Below, in pieces: positions 7,706-16,140 of a stretch of 64,000 nucleotides of DNA. Numbering within the stretch: the first letter of the stretch is position 1; every line of letters starts with the position of its first letter. A program made the translations under genes and the position numbers. The stretch comes from Micromonospora antibiotica. GTDB taxonomy: Bacteria; Actinomycetota; Actinomycetes; Mycobacteriales; Micromonosporaceae. Below the pieces are notes generated by a model. That model was not told the origin of the DNA. It was given only the letters and a program-made list of their open reading frames with translations, and made no database searches. The DNA lies in contig NZ_JAGFWR010000002.1 in the NCBI RefSeq assembly GCF_017599305.1, positions 620,001 through 684,000 of the forward strand, in the 5' to 3' direction.

Positions 7706-9367
7706 CTATGCGTGCGCTGTGGAATCCGGGGACGCGGGCCCGTCGCCGTCCGACCGCGCGGGCGCGACGGAAACCTGCGGCGCGGGGGCGGTGGGACGTG
7801 CCGGTGTCGGCGGGTCCGAGGCCGGGGGCGCGGGGGCGGGGGAGTCCGGCAGCCGTACGGTGAAGACGGTGCGGCCCGGCCGGCTCTCCAACGCGACGGT
7901 GCCGTGGTGGGCCTCGACCACGGCGGCGACGATGGCCAGGCCGAGGCCGGTGCTGCCGTGTTCCCGGGACCGCGAGCTGTCCCCCCGGGCGAACCGTTCG
8001 AAGACCTCCTCGCGCAGCTCCGCCGGCACCCCGGGGCCGTCGTCGGTGACGCTGATCTGCACCGCGCCGGGCATCGGGGCGAGCCGGGTGGTGACGGTGC
8101 TGCCGGGCGGGGTGTGCACCCGGGCGTTGGCCAGCAGGTTCGCCACCACCTGGTGCAGCCGGACGGCGTCGCCGGGCACCTCCACCGCCTCGTCGGGCAG
8201 GTCGAGCTGCCACCGGTGTTCGGGGCCGGCCACGTGGGCGTCGCTGACCGCGTCCACCACCAGCGCGGTCAGGTCGACCGGGCCGGTGGCCAGCGGCCGG
8301 CCGGAGTCGAGCCGGGCCAGCAGCAGCAGGTCGTCGACGAGGCTGGTCATCCGGGTGCTGGCGGACTCGACCCGGCGCAGCGCGTGGGCGACGTCCGGGG
8401 GAACCTGGTCCCGGCCCCGGCGGGCCACCTCCGCGTAGCCCCGGATCGCGGCCAGCGGGGTGCGCAGTTCGTGCGAGGCGTCGGCGACGAACTGGCGTAC
8501 CCGGGTCTCGCTGGCCTGCCGGGCGGCGAGCGCGGCGGCGACGTGACCGAGCATCCGGTTCAGCGCCGCGCCCACCTGCCCCACCTCGGTACGCGGGTCG
8601 GTGTCGACGGCGGGCACCCGCACCGACAGGGCCACCTCGCCCCGGTCCAGGGGCAGTTCGGCGACCCGCCCGGCTGTGGCCGCCACCCGGTGCAGCGGGC
8701 GCAGCGTGGCCCGGACGATCAGCGCACCCAGGCTGCCGGCGACCAGCAGGCCGGCGGCCGCGACGCCCGCTTGGGCGGCGACCATCCACCACACCGTCTC
8801 CTGCGCCATGTGCAGCGGATAGGCGAAGATCAGGATGTCGCCGTCGGGGAGCCGTCGGGACACCGCCCGGTAGTCGCCACGGTCGCCGAGCGCGACGGTG
8901 TGCGGTGCGCGGTCGGTGGGCAGCCGGGTCAGCGGGGCGACCTCGGCGGCGGTGAGCGCCTCGGTCGCCCCGGAGCTGCTACGGATGCGGGCCGACGTCT
9001 CCCCCTGCGGGGTGACCCGCAGCCCGACCGAGCCGATCGGGAACGTCGGCGGTGGGTCGGGTTGCCCCTGCCGACCGGCGATCTGGTCGAGGGGACGCGG
9101 CTGGTCCTGGGGCCGTTCCCAGGGCAGCCGGCTGTCGAAGCGGCGGTTGTCCATGACGAGTTGGCTGTCGACCTGGCTGATCAGGAAGTGCCGCAGCGCG
9201 ACCGTGGTCAGCCCGCCGATGCCAACGCTGACCAGCGCGAGCAGCGCGACCACGGTGAGCACCAGCCGGCGGCGCAGGGACCAACCGGCCAGCCACCGTG
9301 CCCGGACCGCACCGGACAGCCGGCGATGCAGCCGGCCGACCGGGTCACGGCGCGGGCTTGAGGACAT
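7706..9367 (-). CDS. Two-component sensor histidine kinase
   Basis: A 553-residue membrane-bound kinase. It has an N-terminal transmembrane helix (about 30-55), an extracytoplasmic sensor of about 140 residues, a second helix (about 205-230), a HAMP linker, a HisKA phosphoacceptor region with SHELRTPLAAIRGY, and an HATPase_c domain with N-box VVANLLANARVH, DDGPGVP and GSTGLGLAIV. The C-terminal 45 residues are Pro/Ala/Ser-rich and disordered. The ATG at 9367 lies 23 bp inside the end of the response-regulator gene, indicating coupled translation. The signal is unknown; the downstream surface glycosyltransferases suggest an envelope-related stimulus. Confidence 0.92.
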   Translation of the reverse strand: MSSSPRRDPVGRLHRRLSGAVRARWLAGWSLRRRLVLTVVALLALVSVGIGGLTTVALRHFLISQVDSQLVMDNRRFDSRLPWERPQDQPRPLDQIAGRQGQPDPPPTFPIGSVGLRVTPQGETSARIRSSSGATEALTAAEVAPLTRLPTDRAPHTVALGDRGDYRAVSRRLPDGDILIFAYPLHMAQETVWWMVAAQAGVAAAGLLVAGSLGALIVRATLRPLHRVAATAGRVAELPLDRGEVALSVRVPAVDTDPRTEVGQVGAALNRMLGHVAAALAARQASETRVRQFVADASHELRTPLAAIRGYAEVARRGRDQVPPDVAHALRRVESASTRMTSLVDDLLLLARLDSGRPLATGPVDLTALVVDAVSDAHVAGPEHRWQLDLPDEAVEVPGDAVRLHQVVANLLANARVHTPPGSTVTTRLAPMPGAVQISVTDDGPGVPAELREEVFERFARGDSSRSREHGSTGLGLAIVAAVVEAHHGTVALESRPGRTVFTVRLPDSPAPAPPASDPPTPARPTAPAPQVSVAPARSDGDGPASPDSTAHA

Positions 9368-10091
9368 AACCGGCGCCGCGCAGGGTGTGGATCATCGGTC
9401 GGCGTCCCACGTCGATCTTCTTACGCAGGTACGAGATGTACAGCTCGACCACGTTGGCCTGCCCGCCGAAGTCGTAGTTCCAGACCCGGTCGAGGATCTG
9501 CGCCTTGCTCAGCACCCGGCGCGGGTTGCGCATCAGGTAGCGCAGAAGCTCGAACTCGGTGGCGGTCAGGGTGATCAGGTCGTCGCCCCGGCGTACCTCG
9601 TGGCTGTCCTCGTCGAGGGTGAGGTCGCCGACGGTGAGCACGGCCTCCTCCCGGGCGGTCACCGCGAAGCCGGTACGCCGCAGCAGGGCGCGCAACCGGG
9701 CGATGACCTCCTCCAGGCTGAACGGCTTGGTGACGTAGTCGTCGCCACCGACGGTCAGCCCGGCGATCCGTTCCTCAACCGCGTCACGGGCGGTCAGGAA
9801 CAGCACCGGCACGGTCGGGGTCTGCTCGCGCAGCCGGCGCAGCACCTGGAAGCCGTCCAGGTCGGGCAGCATCACGTCGAGCACCACCGCGTCGGGTTGG
9901 AACTGCCGGGCCGCGCTGAGCGCCGCCATCCCGTTGCCCGCGCTGCGCACCTGCCAGCCCTCGTAGCGCAGTGCCATCGAGAGCAGGTCGGTCAGGGTGG
10001 GTTCGTCGTCGACCACCAGCACCCGGACGGGCTCGCCGTCGGGACGGCGAAGCTCGATCCGGTTCGGTACGGTCTGCCCGTCGGTCACCAT
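9345..10091 (-). CDS. OmpR/PhoB-family response regulator
   Basis: A 248-residue DNA-binding response regulator. The receiver domain (about 23-140) has the acidic pair VVDDE, phosphoacceptor Asp 72 in VVLDVMLPD, Thr of LFLTARD and Lys of VTKPF. The C-terminal winged helix (about 155-245) shows the OmpR signature LTATEFELLRYL and VVELYISYLRKKID. It is the first gene of the run RR, kinase, membrane glycosyltransferase, GT2-GtrA, and is the cognate partner of the kinase whose start overlaps its end. Confidence 0.93.
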   Translation of the reverse strand: MVTDGQTVPNRIELRRPDGEPVRVLVVDDEPTLTDLLSMALRYEGWQVRSAGNGMAALSAARQFQPDAVVLDVMLPDLDGFQVLRRLREQTPTVPVLFLTARDAVEERIAGLTVGGDDYVTKPFSLEEVIARLRALLRRTGFAVTAREEAVLTVGDLTLDEDSHEVRRGDDLITLTATEFELLRYLMRNPRRVLSKAQILDRVWNYDFGGQANVVELYISYLRKKIDVGRRPMIHTLRGAGYVLKPAP

Positions 10092-10224
10092 GCCCCCATC
10101 GTGGGACCGGTTGCTGGTCCTGACCTATGCGCATCCTGTGTGCCGGCTGTGCGCGTGCGGCGGCCCCGCTCGACCGTACCGGGCCGGACGGGGTCGGGTG
10201 GGCCGATCGTGCTTCTGTGGGCCG

Positions 10225-10458
10225 CTACTGGCCCGCGCCGAGCGGGTAGGTGTGCACGAAGGACATCGTCCAGACCCCGTCGGCGGTCGCCGGGTTCCGC
10301 TGGTAGAGGTGGTCGGGGCCGCCTCCACCGGGGGCCGGCGGGGTGTCCGGGTGGCGCAGCACCCAACGCACCGGCGGTGCGCCCGCCGGGTCGGCTGGCA
10401 ACGCCCTGACCAGGTCGTGTGCCGGCCCACCGAGGAAGCGTACGGTCACCTCGCCCAT
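10225..10458 (-). CDS. Conserved small protein of unknown function (77 aa)
   Basis: A 77-residue soluble protein with no signal or membrane segment (MGEVTVRFLGGPAHDL.. to ..SFVHTYPLGAGQ). The start ATG 10458 has a strong GGGAGGG Shine-Dalgarno 4 bases upstream. The sequence pattern (RFLGGPAHDL, RWVLRHPD, LYQRN, VWTMSFV) is familiar from uncharacterised actinobacterial proteins, but no function can be assigned. It is a monocistronic gene pointing toward the response-regulator gene, with 133 bp between them in which I see nothing definite. Confidence 0.75.
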   Translation of the reverse strand: MGEVTVRFLGGPAHDLVRALPADPAGAPPVRWVLRHPDTPPAPGGGGPDHLYQRNPATADGVWTMSFVHTYPLGAGQ

Positions 10459-10713
10459 CGACCCTCCCGGTGGTGGGCCGACGGTACGCCGGCCACCCCG
10501 GCAAGCTACCGCACGCCCGGCCGGGCCGGGGGCACACGACGGACGCCGCACGACGGAGGGCACCCGACGCAGGCCGCACGGATCGGCCGGCACCTGGCGG
10601 TTCCGGGGTCCACCGGGGCGGGCGGACGGTTTGCCCTGCGCAGCGGCCGGGTACCGGCTCGGCAGCGCCATCGCCATCCCGGCGACGCGGTCGGCATGGA
10701 CAGGAGCGGGTCG

Positions 10714-11664
10714 ATGAGGACGCTCGCCGGGCGGTACCAGCTCGAACAGCGCATCGGCATGGGTGGGATGTCGGAGGTCTGGCGGGCGCACGACGTCGTG
10801 CTGGACCGGCCGGTCGCGGTCAAGCTGATGTCCCCCGCCCACCGGGGCGAGGAGACCTCCGTCGAGCGGATCAGGACCGAGGCCCGCTCCGCCGCCCGGC
10901 TGGTGCATCCCAACGTCGCCAGCGTCCACGACTTCGGCACCTCCACGACGCTGCCGGGCCGGGAGATGCCGTACATCGTGATGGAGCTGGTGGAGGGGGA
11001 GACCCTCGCCGCGCACCTGCGGGCCGGGCCGTTGGACTGGCGCATCGCCGTGCGGGTCTGCGCCGAGGTGGCCGCCGGGCTCGCCGCGGCGCACGCCCAC
11101 GGCATCGTGCACCGCGACGTCAAACCGGCCAACGTCATGCTCACCCCGTCGGGGGCGAAGGTGCTCGACTTCGGCATCGCCACCCCGGCGGGGGCCCCCG
11201 ACCGCAGCCCGGACGGCATGGTGGTGGGCACTCCGGCGTACCTGGCCCCGGAGCAGTTCGACAGGCAGCCGGCCACCCCCGCCGCCGACATGTACGCCGT
11301 GGGGGTCCTGCTCTACTACAGCCTCACCGGCCGGTTGCCGTACGCGGCGGGGACCACCGCCACCCAACTGGTCGGGGCCCGGTGGAAGATCACGGCGGAA
11401 CCGTTGCCGCCGATCGCGGGGTTGCCACCCGAGGTGGTGGACCTGTGCCGGCGCTGCCTCGACGACGACCCCCGGCAACGGCCCAGCAGTCTGGTGGCGG
11501 CGCTGGAGCTGGCGGAGGTGGTCGACGCCCGGGTCTACGTGCCGATGCTGGCCCCGGTGCCCCGGCCCCGGACGGCGTCGATGTCGCCCTGGACCGAGCG
11601 GGCGGCGGCGGAGGCGACCGAGGCGGTGGCGTTGCACGACTGGTCGCGTACCGGATCGGTCTGA
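10714..11664 (+). CDS. Serine/threonine protein kinase (Hanks type, soluble)
   Basis: A 316-residue bacterial Ser/Thr kinase. From the chosen start the Gly-rich loop is GMGGMSEV (15-22), the ATP-binding Lys is in VAVKL (about 37), the catalytic loop is HRDVKPANV with Asp 135, then DFG (152-154) and the APEQF activation-segment end. The tail after about residue 265 is short with no transmembrane helix or PASTA repeats, so it is cytosolic, unlike PknB. ATG 10714 is chosen over ATG 10696 because AGGAG at 10702 is spaced 7 bases from it. No substrate is evident nearby. Confidence 0.92.
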   Translation: MRTLAGRYQLEQRIGMGGMSEVWRAHDVVLDRPVAVKLMSPAHRGEETSVERIRTEARSAARLVHPNVASVHDFGTSTTLPGREMPYIVMELVEGETLAAHLRAGPLDWRIAVRVCAEVAAGLAAAHAHGIVHRDVKPANVMLTPSGAKVLDFGIATPAGAPDRSPDGMVVGTPAYLAPEQFDRQPATPAADMYAVGVLLYYSLTGRLPYAAGTTATQLVGARWKITAEPLPPIAGLPPEVVDLCRRCLDDDPRQRPSSLVAALELAEVVDARVYVPMLAPVPRPRTASMSPWTERAAAEATEAVALHDWSRTGSV

Positions 11665-11745
11665 TCCCGGTTCCGCCGGCCGCGCGGCACGGCGTTTCAC
11701 CCGTTCGTGGCCGGGAATCCGGCCGACGAGTGAGGGAGGAACGCG

Positions 11746-12171
11746 ATGCCGGATCCGAGTTCCTGGCTGCACGAGGCCAGCGCGACCGCCACGGGCGGGC
11801 ACGTACGCACCGACGACGGTGGGCTCTCCACCGCGCTGGCGTCGCCGCTCGCGCCGCACTGCACGGGGTTGACCCCGGAGCAGCTGCTCGCCGCCGCCTT
11901 CGCCTCCTGCCTGCACCACGCGGCGGTCGAGGCGGCCGGGGAGATCACCGACGAGGCGCACACGGTGCAGGTGACCGCCGAGGCGAAGCTGGGACGCGAC
12001 GACGACGGCCGGTACCGGGCCGACGTGCACGCCAGCATCTCGTCGGTGGGGTTGAGCCGCGACCAGTTGGCCGAGCTGGTCGCGTACGCCGACCGGCTCT
12101 GGCCGTTCTCCAGCGACGACAGCAGCCGGCACCGGTTGACGGTGAGCGCGGCCGACAACGGCCGGCACTGA
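11746..12171 (+). CDS. OsmC/Ohr family protein lacking the canonical resolving cysteine
   Basis: A 141-residue OsmC-fold protein, the family of thiol peroxidases that reduce organic hydroperoxides. The Ohr-like N-terminus (EASATATGGHV) and core (GLTPEQLLAAAFASCLHHA) are clear, with the peroxidatic-position Cys at 55. Two expected features are absent: the Arg-containing GGRDGRV segment reads GGHVRTDDG, and the second Cys (normally in a CPYS motif) is Trp in RLWPFSS (about residue 119). It may therefore be a 1-Cys or non-peroxidase variant. The start has GGGAGGA upstream. It is probably monocistronic, 81 bp after the kinase gene. Confidence 0.87.
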   Translation: MPDPSSWLHEASATATGGHVRTDDGGLSTALASPLAPHCTGLTPEQLLAAAFASCLHHAAVEAAGEITDEAHTVQVTAEAKLGRDDDGRYRADVHASISSVGLSRDQLAELVAYADRLWPFSSDDSSRHRLTVSAADNGRH

Positions 12172-12267
12172 GCCACATCGTTCGTCCGGTGGAGGCGGCG
12201 GTCGGTGGTACGGACACCGTCGCCCCCCGGACGAACGATGCCCACTGATCGATCAGCAGCGATGACA

Positions 12268-12311
12268 TTCTGTCCGCTATCGCATAGGAATTAATGCTAT
12301 AAGCGACAGAA
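12268..12311. promoter_or_regulatory. AT-rich imperfect inverted repeat, possible operator
   Basis: Arms TTCTGTCCGCTATCGCAT (12268-12285) and ATGCTATAAGCGACAGAA (12294-12311) match at 14 of 18 positions as an inverted repeat around an 8-bp spacer. It is one of the few AT-rich spots in the window and sits 128 bp upstream of the lysozyme-like gene. It could bind a dimeric repressor, such as one reading TTCTGTC half-sites, or form an RNA hairpin. No family can be assigned. Confidence 0.5.
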
Positions 12312-12438
12312 GTGGCCTGAGGCTTACGCGGCTCCCATGGCGATATGCGGAGAAGATCCGGGCGGAAAGTGACCCGGTGTGGCGCAGGCCACCCGGCACG
12401 GCGGTGGTCCGCGGCCGAAACCTCTCTAGCCTCGGCGG

Positions 12439-13272
12439 GTGCACCCCGACGACACCGATGAGCAGCGACCGACCCGACAGCACGCGGCTGACCCTTCGAC
12501 CGGGGCCACCTCGGACGAACGGAGGATCGGCCGGCACCGCGCACCGGAGCCGCCCCGGCGGGGCGTACGCACCCCGTTCGCCTCGGTCCCCGCCCGGATC
12601 GCCCTCGCCGGCGGCGTCACCTGCTGTCTGGGGCTCATCGCGTTCGCCGGCACGCACCACGTCGACCGGCAGCGGCCCCGGCCGGTGCAGGAGGTGCTGG
12701 CCAACCGGGCCGCCGACGAACAGCGGGCCTCCCGCGCCCGGGACCGGGCCGCCTCACCCCCGGCCGACCCGGCGTCGGCGAGCCCGCACCCACCGGCCGC
12801 CCGCGGCGCCTCACCGACACCGACGAAGCCGGGCCGGCCCCGCCCGGTCGCCGGCCTCACCCCGCTCCAGATGGACAACGCCAAGAAGATCGTCGACGCC
12901 GGTGTCGACCTGGGCGTGCCCCGACGCGGCATGGTGGTCGCCGTCGCCACCGCCATGCAGGAGAGCGACCTGCACAACCTCGCCAGCGACGTGCTGCCCG
13001 AGTCGTACGACCACCCGCACCAGGGCAGCGGTTCCGACCACGACTCGGTCGGCCTGTTCCAGCAACGCCCGAGCAGCGGCTGGGGCACCGTCGCCCAGCT
13101 GATGCGCCCCGACTATGCGGCACGGGCCTTCTATGCGGCACTGGCCAAGATCCCCGGCTGGCGGGAGCTCAGCGTCACCGCCGCCGCGCAGGCCGTGCAG
13201 ATCTCCGCCTACCCCCGCGCCTACGCACGGCACGAGCAGCGGGCCACCACCGTGGTGGCGGCGCTGACCTGA
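12439..13272 (+). CDS. Membrane-anchored lysozyme/transglycosylase-like protein
   Basis: A 277-residue protein with a charged cytoplasmic N-terminus, one transmembrane helix (about 50-70), a Pro/Ala-rich stalk (about 80-140), and a C-terminal domain beginning LTPLQMDNAKKIVDAGVDLG. The latter carries a lysozyme-like catalytic-Glu segment (AVATAMQESDLHN) and DSVGLFQQRPSSGWG, as in actinobacterial proteins often linked to NlpC/P60 domains and sometimes mislabelled heavy metal transporter. It probably acts on peptidoglycan outside the membrane. The start is GTG 12439; TAGCCT at 12427-12432 sits at the -10 position of a leaderless transcript, and there is no ribosome-binding site. The stop codon lies in the first unit of the downstream repeat. 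Confidence 0.72.
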   Translation: MHPDDTDEQRPTRQHAADPSTGATSDERRIGRHRAPEPPRRGVRTPFASVPARIALAGGVTCCLGLIAFAGTHHVDRQRPRPVQEVLANRAADEQRASRARDRAASPPADPASASPHPPAARGASPTPTKPGRPRPVAGLTPLQMDNAKKIVDAGVDLGVPRRGMVVAVATAMQESDLHNLASDVLPESYDHPHQGSGSDHDSVGLFQQRPSSGWGTVAQLMRPDYAARAFYAALAKIPGWRELSVTAAAQAVQISAYPRAYARHEQRATTVVAALT

Positions 13273-13389
13273 GGCCCGACGACCCCGGCCCGTCACCGCA
13301 GCGGTGGCGGCACCGACCGCTGAGGCCCGACGGCCCCGGACGACCGCCGCAGGTGGCGGCATCGACCGCTGAGGCCCGACGGCCCCGGG
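13269..13389. repeat. 49-51 bp tandem repeat, about 2.4 copies, overlapping a stop codon
   Basis: Units beginning CTGAGGCCCGACG occur at 13269, 13320 and 13369; the first includes the TGA stop of the lysozyme-like gene. Each unit holds an inverted segment (CACCGCAGCGGTG in copy 1, CCGCCGCAGGTGGCGG in copy 2), so the transcript can form serial hairpins. It separates two convergent genes and probably works as a terminator array. Confidence 0.85.
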
Positions 13390-13417
13390 CGGGTCGCCGG
13401 CAGCGGGTGCGGCCCGG

Positions 13418-13936
13418 TCAGGCCACCCAGGTCCCCGGCTCCGGCTGGTCGGCCGGCACCTCGTCGACACCGGTGGCCGCCCGGGTCGCCGGCACACCCC
13501 CGGCGGCGGCGGTCGGGGTGTCGACCGGCACCGTCTCGACGGCCACCCCGGTCAGGAGCTGATCCGCCCGGGCGGCCCGGTGCCGCCGTTCGTGCAGCGA
13601 CGCCTCGAACTCCCGCCGGGCCTGCACCGCCTCGGCGTACACCCGCTCCCGCAGTTGCCGGGCCTCCTCCCGGGCGGCGTCCAGCTCGTCGCGGGCCCGG
13701 GCCAGCAGCTCGGCCGCCGGCTCCGCCGGGCGGACCGCCCGGCCGGCGTCGGCCCGCCGCCGGTCGACCATCGCCAGGAGCAGGGTGGTCTCCTGGCGGA
13801 TCTGATCCCAGTCCCGCCCCGCGCCGCCGATCACCTCCGCCCGCGCGGCGAGTCGGGTCAACCGGACTCCGAGCTCGTCCAGGAAGGAATCGGCCTGTTG
13901 CCGGTCGGAGCCGGACCGCACGACGGAGAACCTCAT
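13418..13936 (-). CDS. DivIVA-like coiled-coil protein
   Basis: A 172-residue protein of unknown function. Its first 30 residues (MRFSVVRSGSDRQQADSFLDELGVRL) resemble the N-terminal membrane-curvature motif of DivIVA/Wag31/SepIVA proteins (F..v.rGYd..qVDaFLd). Residues about 75-130 are a charged heptad-type helix (ARARDELDAAREEARQLRERVY), and the tail is disordered. ATG 13936 is chosen for its upstream GGGGGG and because it starts the DivIVA-like motif; an in-frame start at 14032 would add 32 residues lacking such features. A cell-pole or septum role is inference only. Confidence 0.65.
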   Translation of the reverse strand: MRFSVVRSGSDRQQADSFLDELGVRLTRLAARAEVIGGAGRDWDQIRQETTLLLAMVDRRRADAGRAVRPAEPAAELLARARDELDAAREEARQLRERVYAEAVQARREFEASLHERRHRAARADQLLTGVAVETVPVDTPTAAAGGVPATRAATGVDEVPADQPEPGTWVA

Positions 13937-14093
13937 CACGTGTCGCCCCCCAGGAAGCTGATACGTCTGTCCCAGCTCGATCCTGGCGGCAGCCGGCCGA
14001 CACGGGGGCGGTTCAGGAAAAATGTTCAGCAATTGCGGGGCCGGCGGCCGACCGGGCCCCGGCGCGGGGGACGCGCCGGGGCGAACCGTGCGG

Positions 14094-14540
14094 TCAGGAA
14101 CGCTTCGGCAGCACCACGACCCGGCCGAAGAACTCGTCGATCCGGCGCACCACGTCGTTGAAGTCGTCCAGGTCGATCGGCTTGGTGACGTAGGCGTTGG
14201 CCTGCAGGCTGTAGCTGCCCACGATGTCGGTGTCCGCGTTCGAGGTGGTCAGCACCACGATCGGGATCGTCCGCAGGTCGTCGTCCTGCTTGACCTCGCC
14301 GAGCACCTGACGCCCGTCCATCCGGGGCATGTTCAGGTCGAGCAGGATCACGTCGGGGCGGCGGGCGTCGACGTGCCGGCCCTCCCGACGCAGGAACTCC
14401 ATCGCCTCCTGGCCGTCACCGACCACGTCGATGACCTTGGCGATCTCGGAGTCCGCCAGGGCTTCCTCGATCATCAGCACGTCACCCGGGTCGTCGTCGA
14501 CCACCAGGATGCGGACGGGGTTCGTGGCGCCTCGGTCCAT
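14094..14540 (-). CDS. Single-domain response regulator (CheY/Rcp1-like)
   Basis: A 148-residue receiver domain with no output domain. VVDDDPGD holds the acidic site, LLDLNMPRMDG the phosphoacceptor Asp 68, VLTTS the Thr switch and VTKPID the Lys. The DDDPGDVLMIEEAL start is typical of the Rcp1 subgroup that partners with phytochrome-type kinases. It lies beside STAS, cobalamin-binding and PP2C genes, so it probably passes a signal by protein contact within this signalling island. There is no kinase gene next to it. Confidence 0.9.
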   Translation of the reverse strand: MDRGATNPVRILVVDDDPGDVLMIEEALADSEIAKVIDVVGDGQEAMEFLRREGRHVDARRPDVILLDLNMPRMDGRQVLGEVKQDDDLRTIPIVVLTTSNADTDIVGSYSLQANAYVTKPIDLDDFNDVVRRIDEFFGRVVVLPKRS

Positions 14541-14668
14541 GGGTCCAACCTGTCTGTCTCGGCGATCGGGGACGACGGTCTCGGTACCCCGTCGGCGGGA
14601 GAACCGAACGCGGTCATCCGCGAGGTGGGAAACCGGTCGGTCATCCGCTGGCGGGGAAATTTAGCCCA

Positions 14669-15016
14669 TCACCGGGCGGACGGCGACCGCGGGTCGGCGG
14701 TGTCCGGCTGGTAACGCAGCACCTCGGCCAGTCCGGTGATCTGGAGAACCCGATCCACCCGGCCGGTCGCCCCGGACAGCCGCAACCACCCGCCCCGGGC
14801 GGCCGTCAGGTTGTCACCGCGCACGAAGGCCGCGATGCCGGTGGAATCACAGAAGGTCAACGCGCCGAGGTCGAGCAGCAGGTGCCGCTCGCCGTCGGCC
14901 ACGAGCCGGTCGATCTCGGCGTTGAGCGCCCCGGCCGCACCGAGATCCAACTCGCCCGCGAGCCGCAGGCACACGCCGCCACCATCGCGCTCGTCGTGCG
15001 TGACGGTGAAGGTCAA
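14669..15016 (-). CDS. STAS-domain anti-anti-sigma factor
   Basis: A 115-residue SpoIIAA/RsbV-type anti-sigma factor antagonist. The key signature is ALTFCDSTGIAAFVRG, where the DSTG serine is the site an anti-sigma kinase would phosphorylate and the nearby PP2C protein would dephosphorylate. TTG 15016 is chosen because AGAGGGA is spaced 5 bases upstream; GTG 15037 or TTG 15064 are possible longer starts. The upstream neighbour on the same strand is the cobalamin-binding gene, 86 bp away. Confidence 0.85.
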   Translation of the reverse strand: MTFTVTHDERDGGGVCLRLAGELDLGAAGALNAEIDRLVADGERHLLLDLGALTFCDSTGIAAFVRGDNLTAARGGWLRLSGATGRVDRVLQITGLAEVLRYQPDTADPRSPSAR

Positions 15017-15102
15017 CGTCGTCCCTCTCGCTTCCACCGCAGGAAGACCCTTGCAGTGCAGCAAGTATACGCAGCGCTCCCCGGGCGCCCCGCAACGCCG
15101 CG

Positions 15103-16140
15103 TCAGTGCCGGACGACCCCGGACGCGACGGTCGCCGCCACACCCAGCGCCACGAACCGTCCCGCCCGGGGGAAGTCACGCAGGGCGTGCCCGTAGTGGC
15201 CCAGGGTCGACGCGACCGCCGCGGTCGGTACCCCCCGACTGGCCAGGATCGTCGCCAGCCAGGACACGAAGTCGGTGAACAGCTCCGGGTCGTCGACGTA
15301 GACGGCGGCGGCCAGCGAATCCACGATGTAGCCCAGATCACCGATCGTCGCATCCCACTGCGTCGAGGTGTACTCCCCGACCGACGGCACCCGGACCCGC
15401 AGGTCCGCCACCGCCGAGTCGATCAGCTCACCACGCCGTTTCACCAGGCCCGCGTACTCGTGGTCGGCGAGGTGGGACAGCTCCGCGGGTGGCACCCGAC
15501 GCAACCGCCGCTCGTCGGCGACCAGGTCGGCCGCGCCCGGGGCGTCCGCCGCCCAGGCGACCCCGAGCCGCCGGGCCCACCGGCCGTCCACACCGAACCC
15601 GCGCCCGCCGACCACCACCGGCACGTCCGAGCGCCGGCACGCCTCGATCATCCGGTGCGCGTACGGCAGCCGCATGGGCAGGGCACAGGCCAACGCGACC
15701 GCGTGCGCGTCGTGCCGGTGCAGGTAGGACACCAGGTGCGCAGCCGGCACACTGGCCCCCAGGAACGTCACCTGCCAGCCGCGCAGTCGCAGCACCTCCG
15801 CGACCAGCCGGGGCGGCAGGGCGTGCCACTCACCATCCATGCAGGCCACCACGATCCGCCCCCGGGTGGGACGCGGATCGGCGTACCCGGCGATCGCCGC
15901 CACCACCCGCTCGCTGATGTGGGTCGCCGCGTGTTCCTGCGCCACACTCCACTCGTTGCGGGCCCACCGCTCACCCACCTCGACCTGGGCCGGTGCGACC
16001 AGGTCGAGCAGCACCCGCTCCGCGGCGACACCGGCGTCGAGCAACCCGGTGGCGACCTCGATCGCGCCGTACTCGTCCGCCTCCTCCAGACAGGCGAGGA
16101 AGTCGGCGAAGGCGTGCGCCGGGTCGACCGGGGCGGTCAC
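15103..16140 (-). CDS. Cobalamin-binding sensor-like protein with CarH-type W-x9-E-H motif
   Basis: A 345-residue soluble protein. The first about 90 residues are a four-helix B12-binding cap (PF02607 type) with a Trp followed by nine residues and Glu-His (RW..EH in GERWARNEWSVAQEHAA), the adenosylcobalamin-capping motif of CarH/LitR photoreceptors. Residues about 92-215 are a Rossmann B12-binding domain with GEWHALP holding the lower-ligand His (the usual G of ExHxxG is P), SVPAAHLVSYL and VVGGRGFG. The C-terminal about 120 helical residues are a partner or dimerisation region without a DNA-binding domain. It overlaps the PP2C phosphatase gene by 4 bp, so it probably senses light or cobalamin state and regulates the phosphatase/STAS pathway. 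Confidence 0.8.
   Translation of the reverse strand: MTAPVDPAHAFADFLACLEEADEYGAIEVATGLLDAGVAAERVLLDLVAPAQVEVGERWARNEWSVAQEHAATHISERVVAAIAGYADPRPTRGRIVVACMDGEWHALPPRLVAEVLRLRGWQVTFLGASVPAAHLVSYLHRHDAHAVALACALPMRLPYAHRMIEACRRSDVPVVVGGRGFGVDGRWARRLGVAWAADAPGAADLVADERRLRRVPPAELSHLADHEYAGLVKRRGELIDSAVADLRVRVPSVGEYTSTQWDATIGDLGYIVDSLAAAVYVDDPELFTDFVSWLATILASRGVPTAAVASTLGHYGHALRDFPRAGRFVALGVAATVASGVVRH

Noticed and set aside
7514..9361. Plus-strand frame opposite the histidine kinase
   Set aside because: Composition is an antisense shadow; the kinase motifs on the minus strand are unambiguous.
12439..13272. Heavy metal transporter label often given to similar proteins
   Set aside because: Only one membrane helix and a lysozyme-like C-terminal domain; no metal-binding or transport features.
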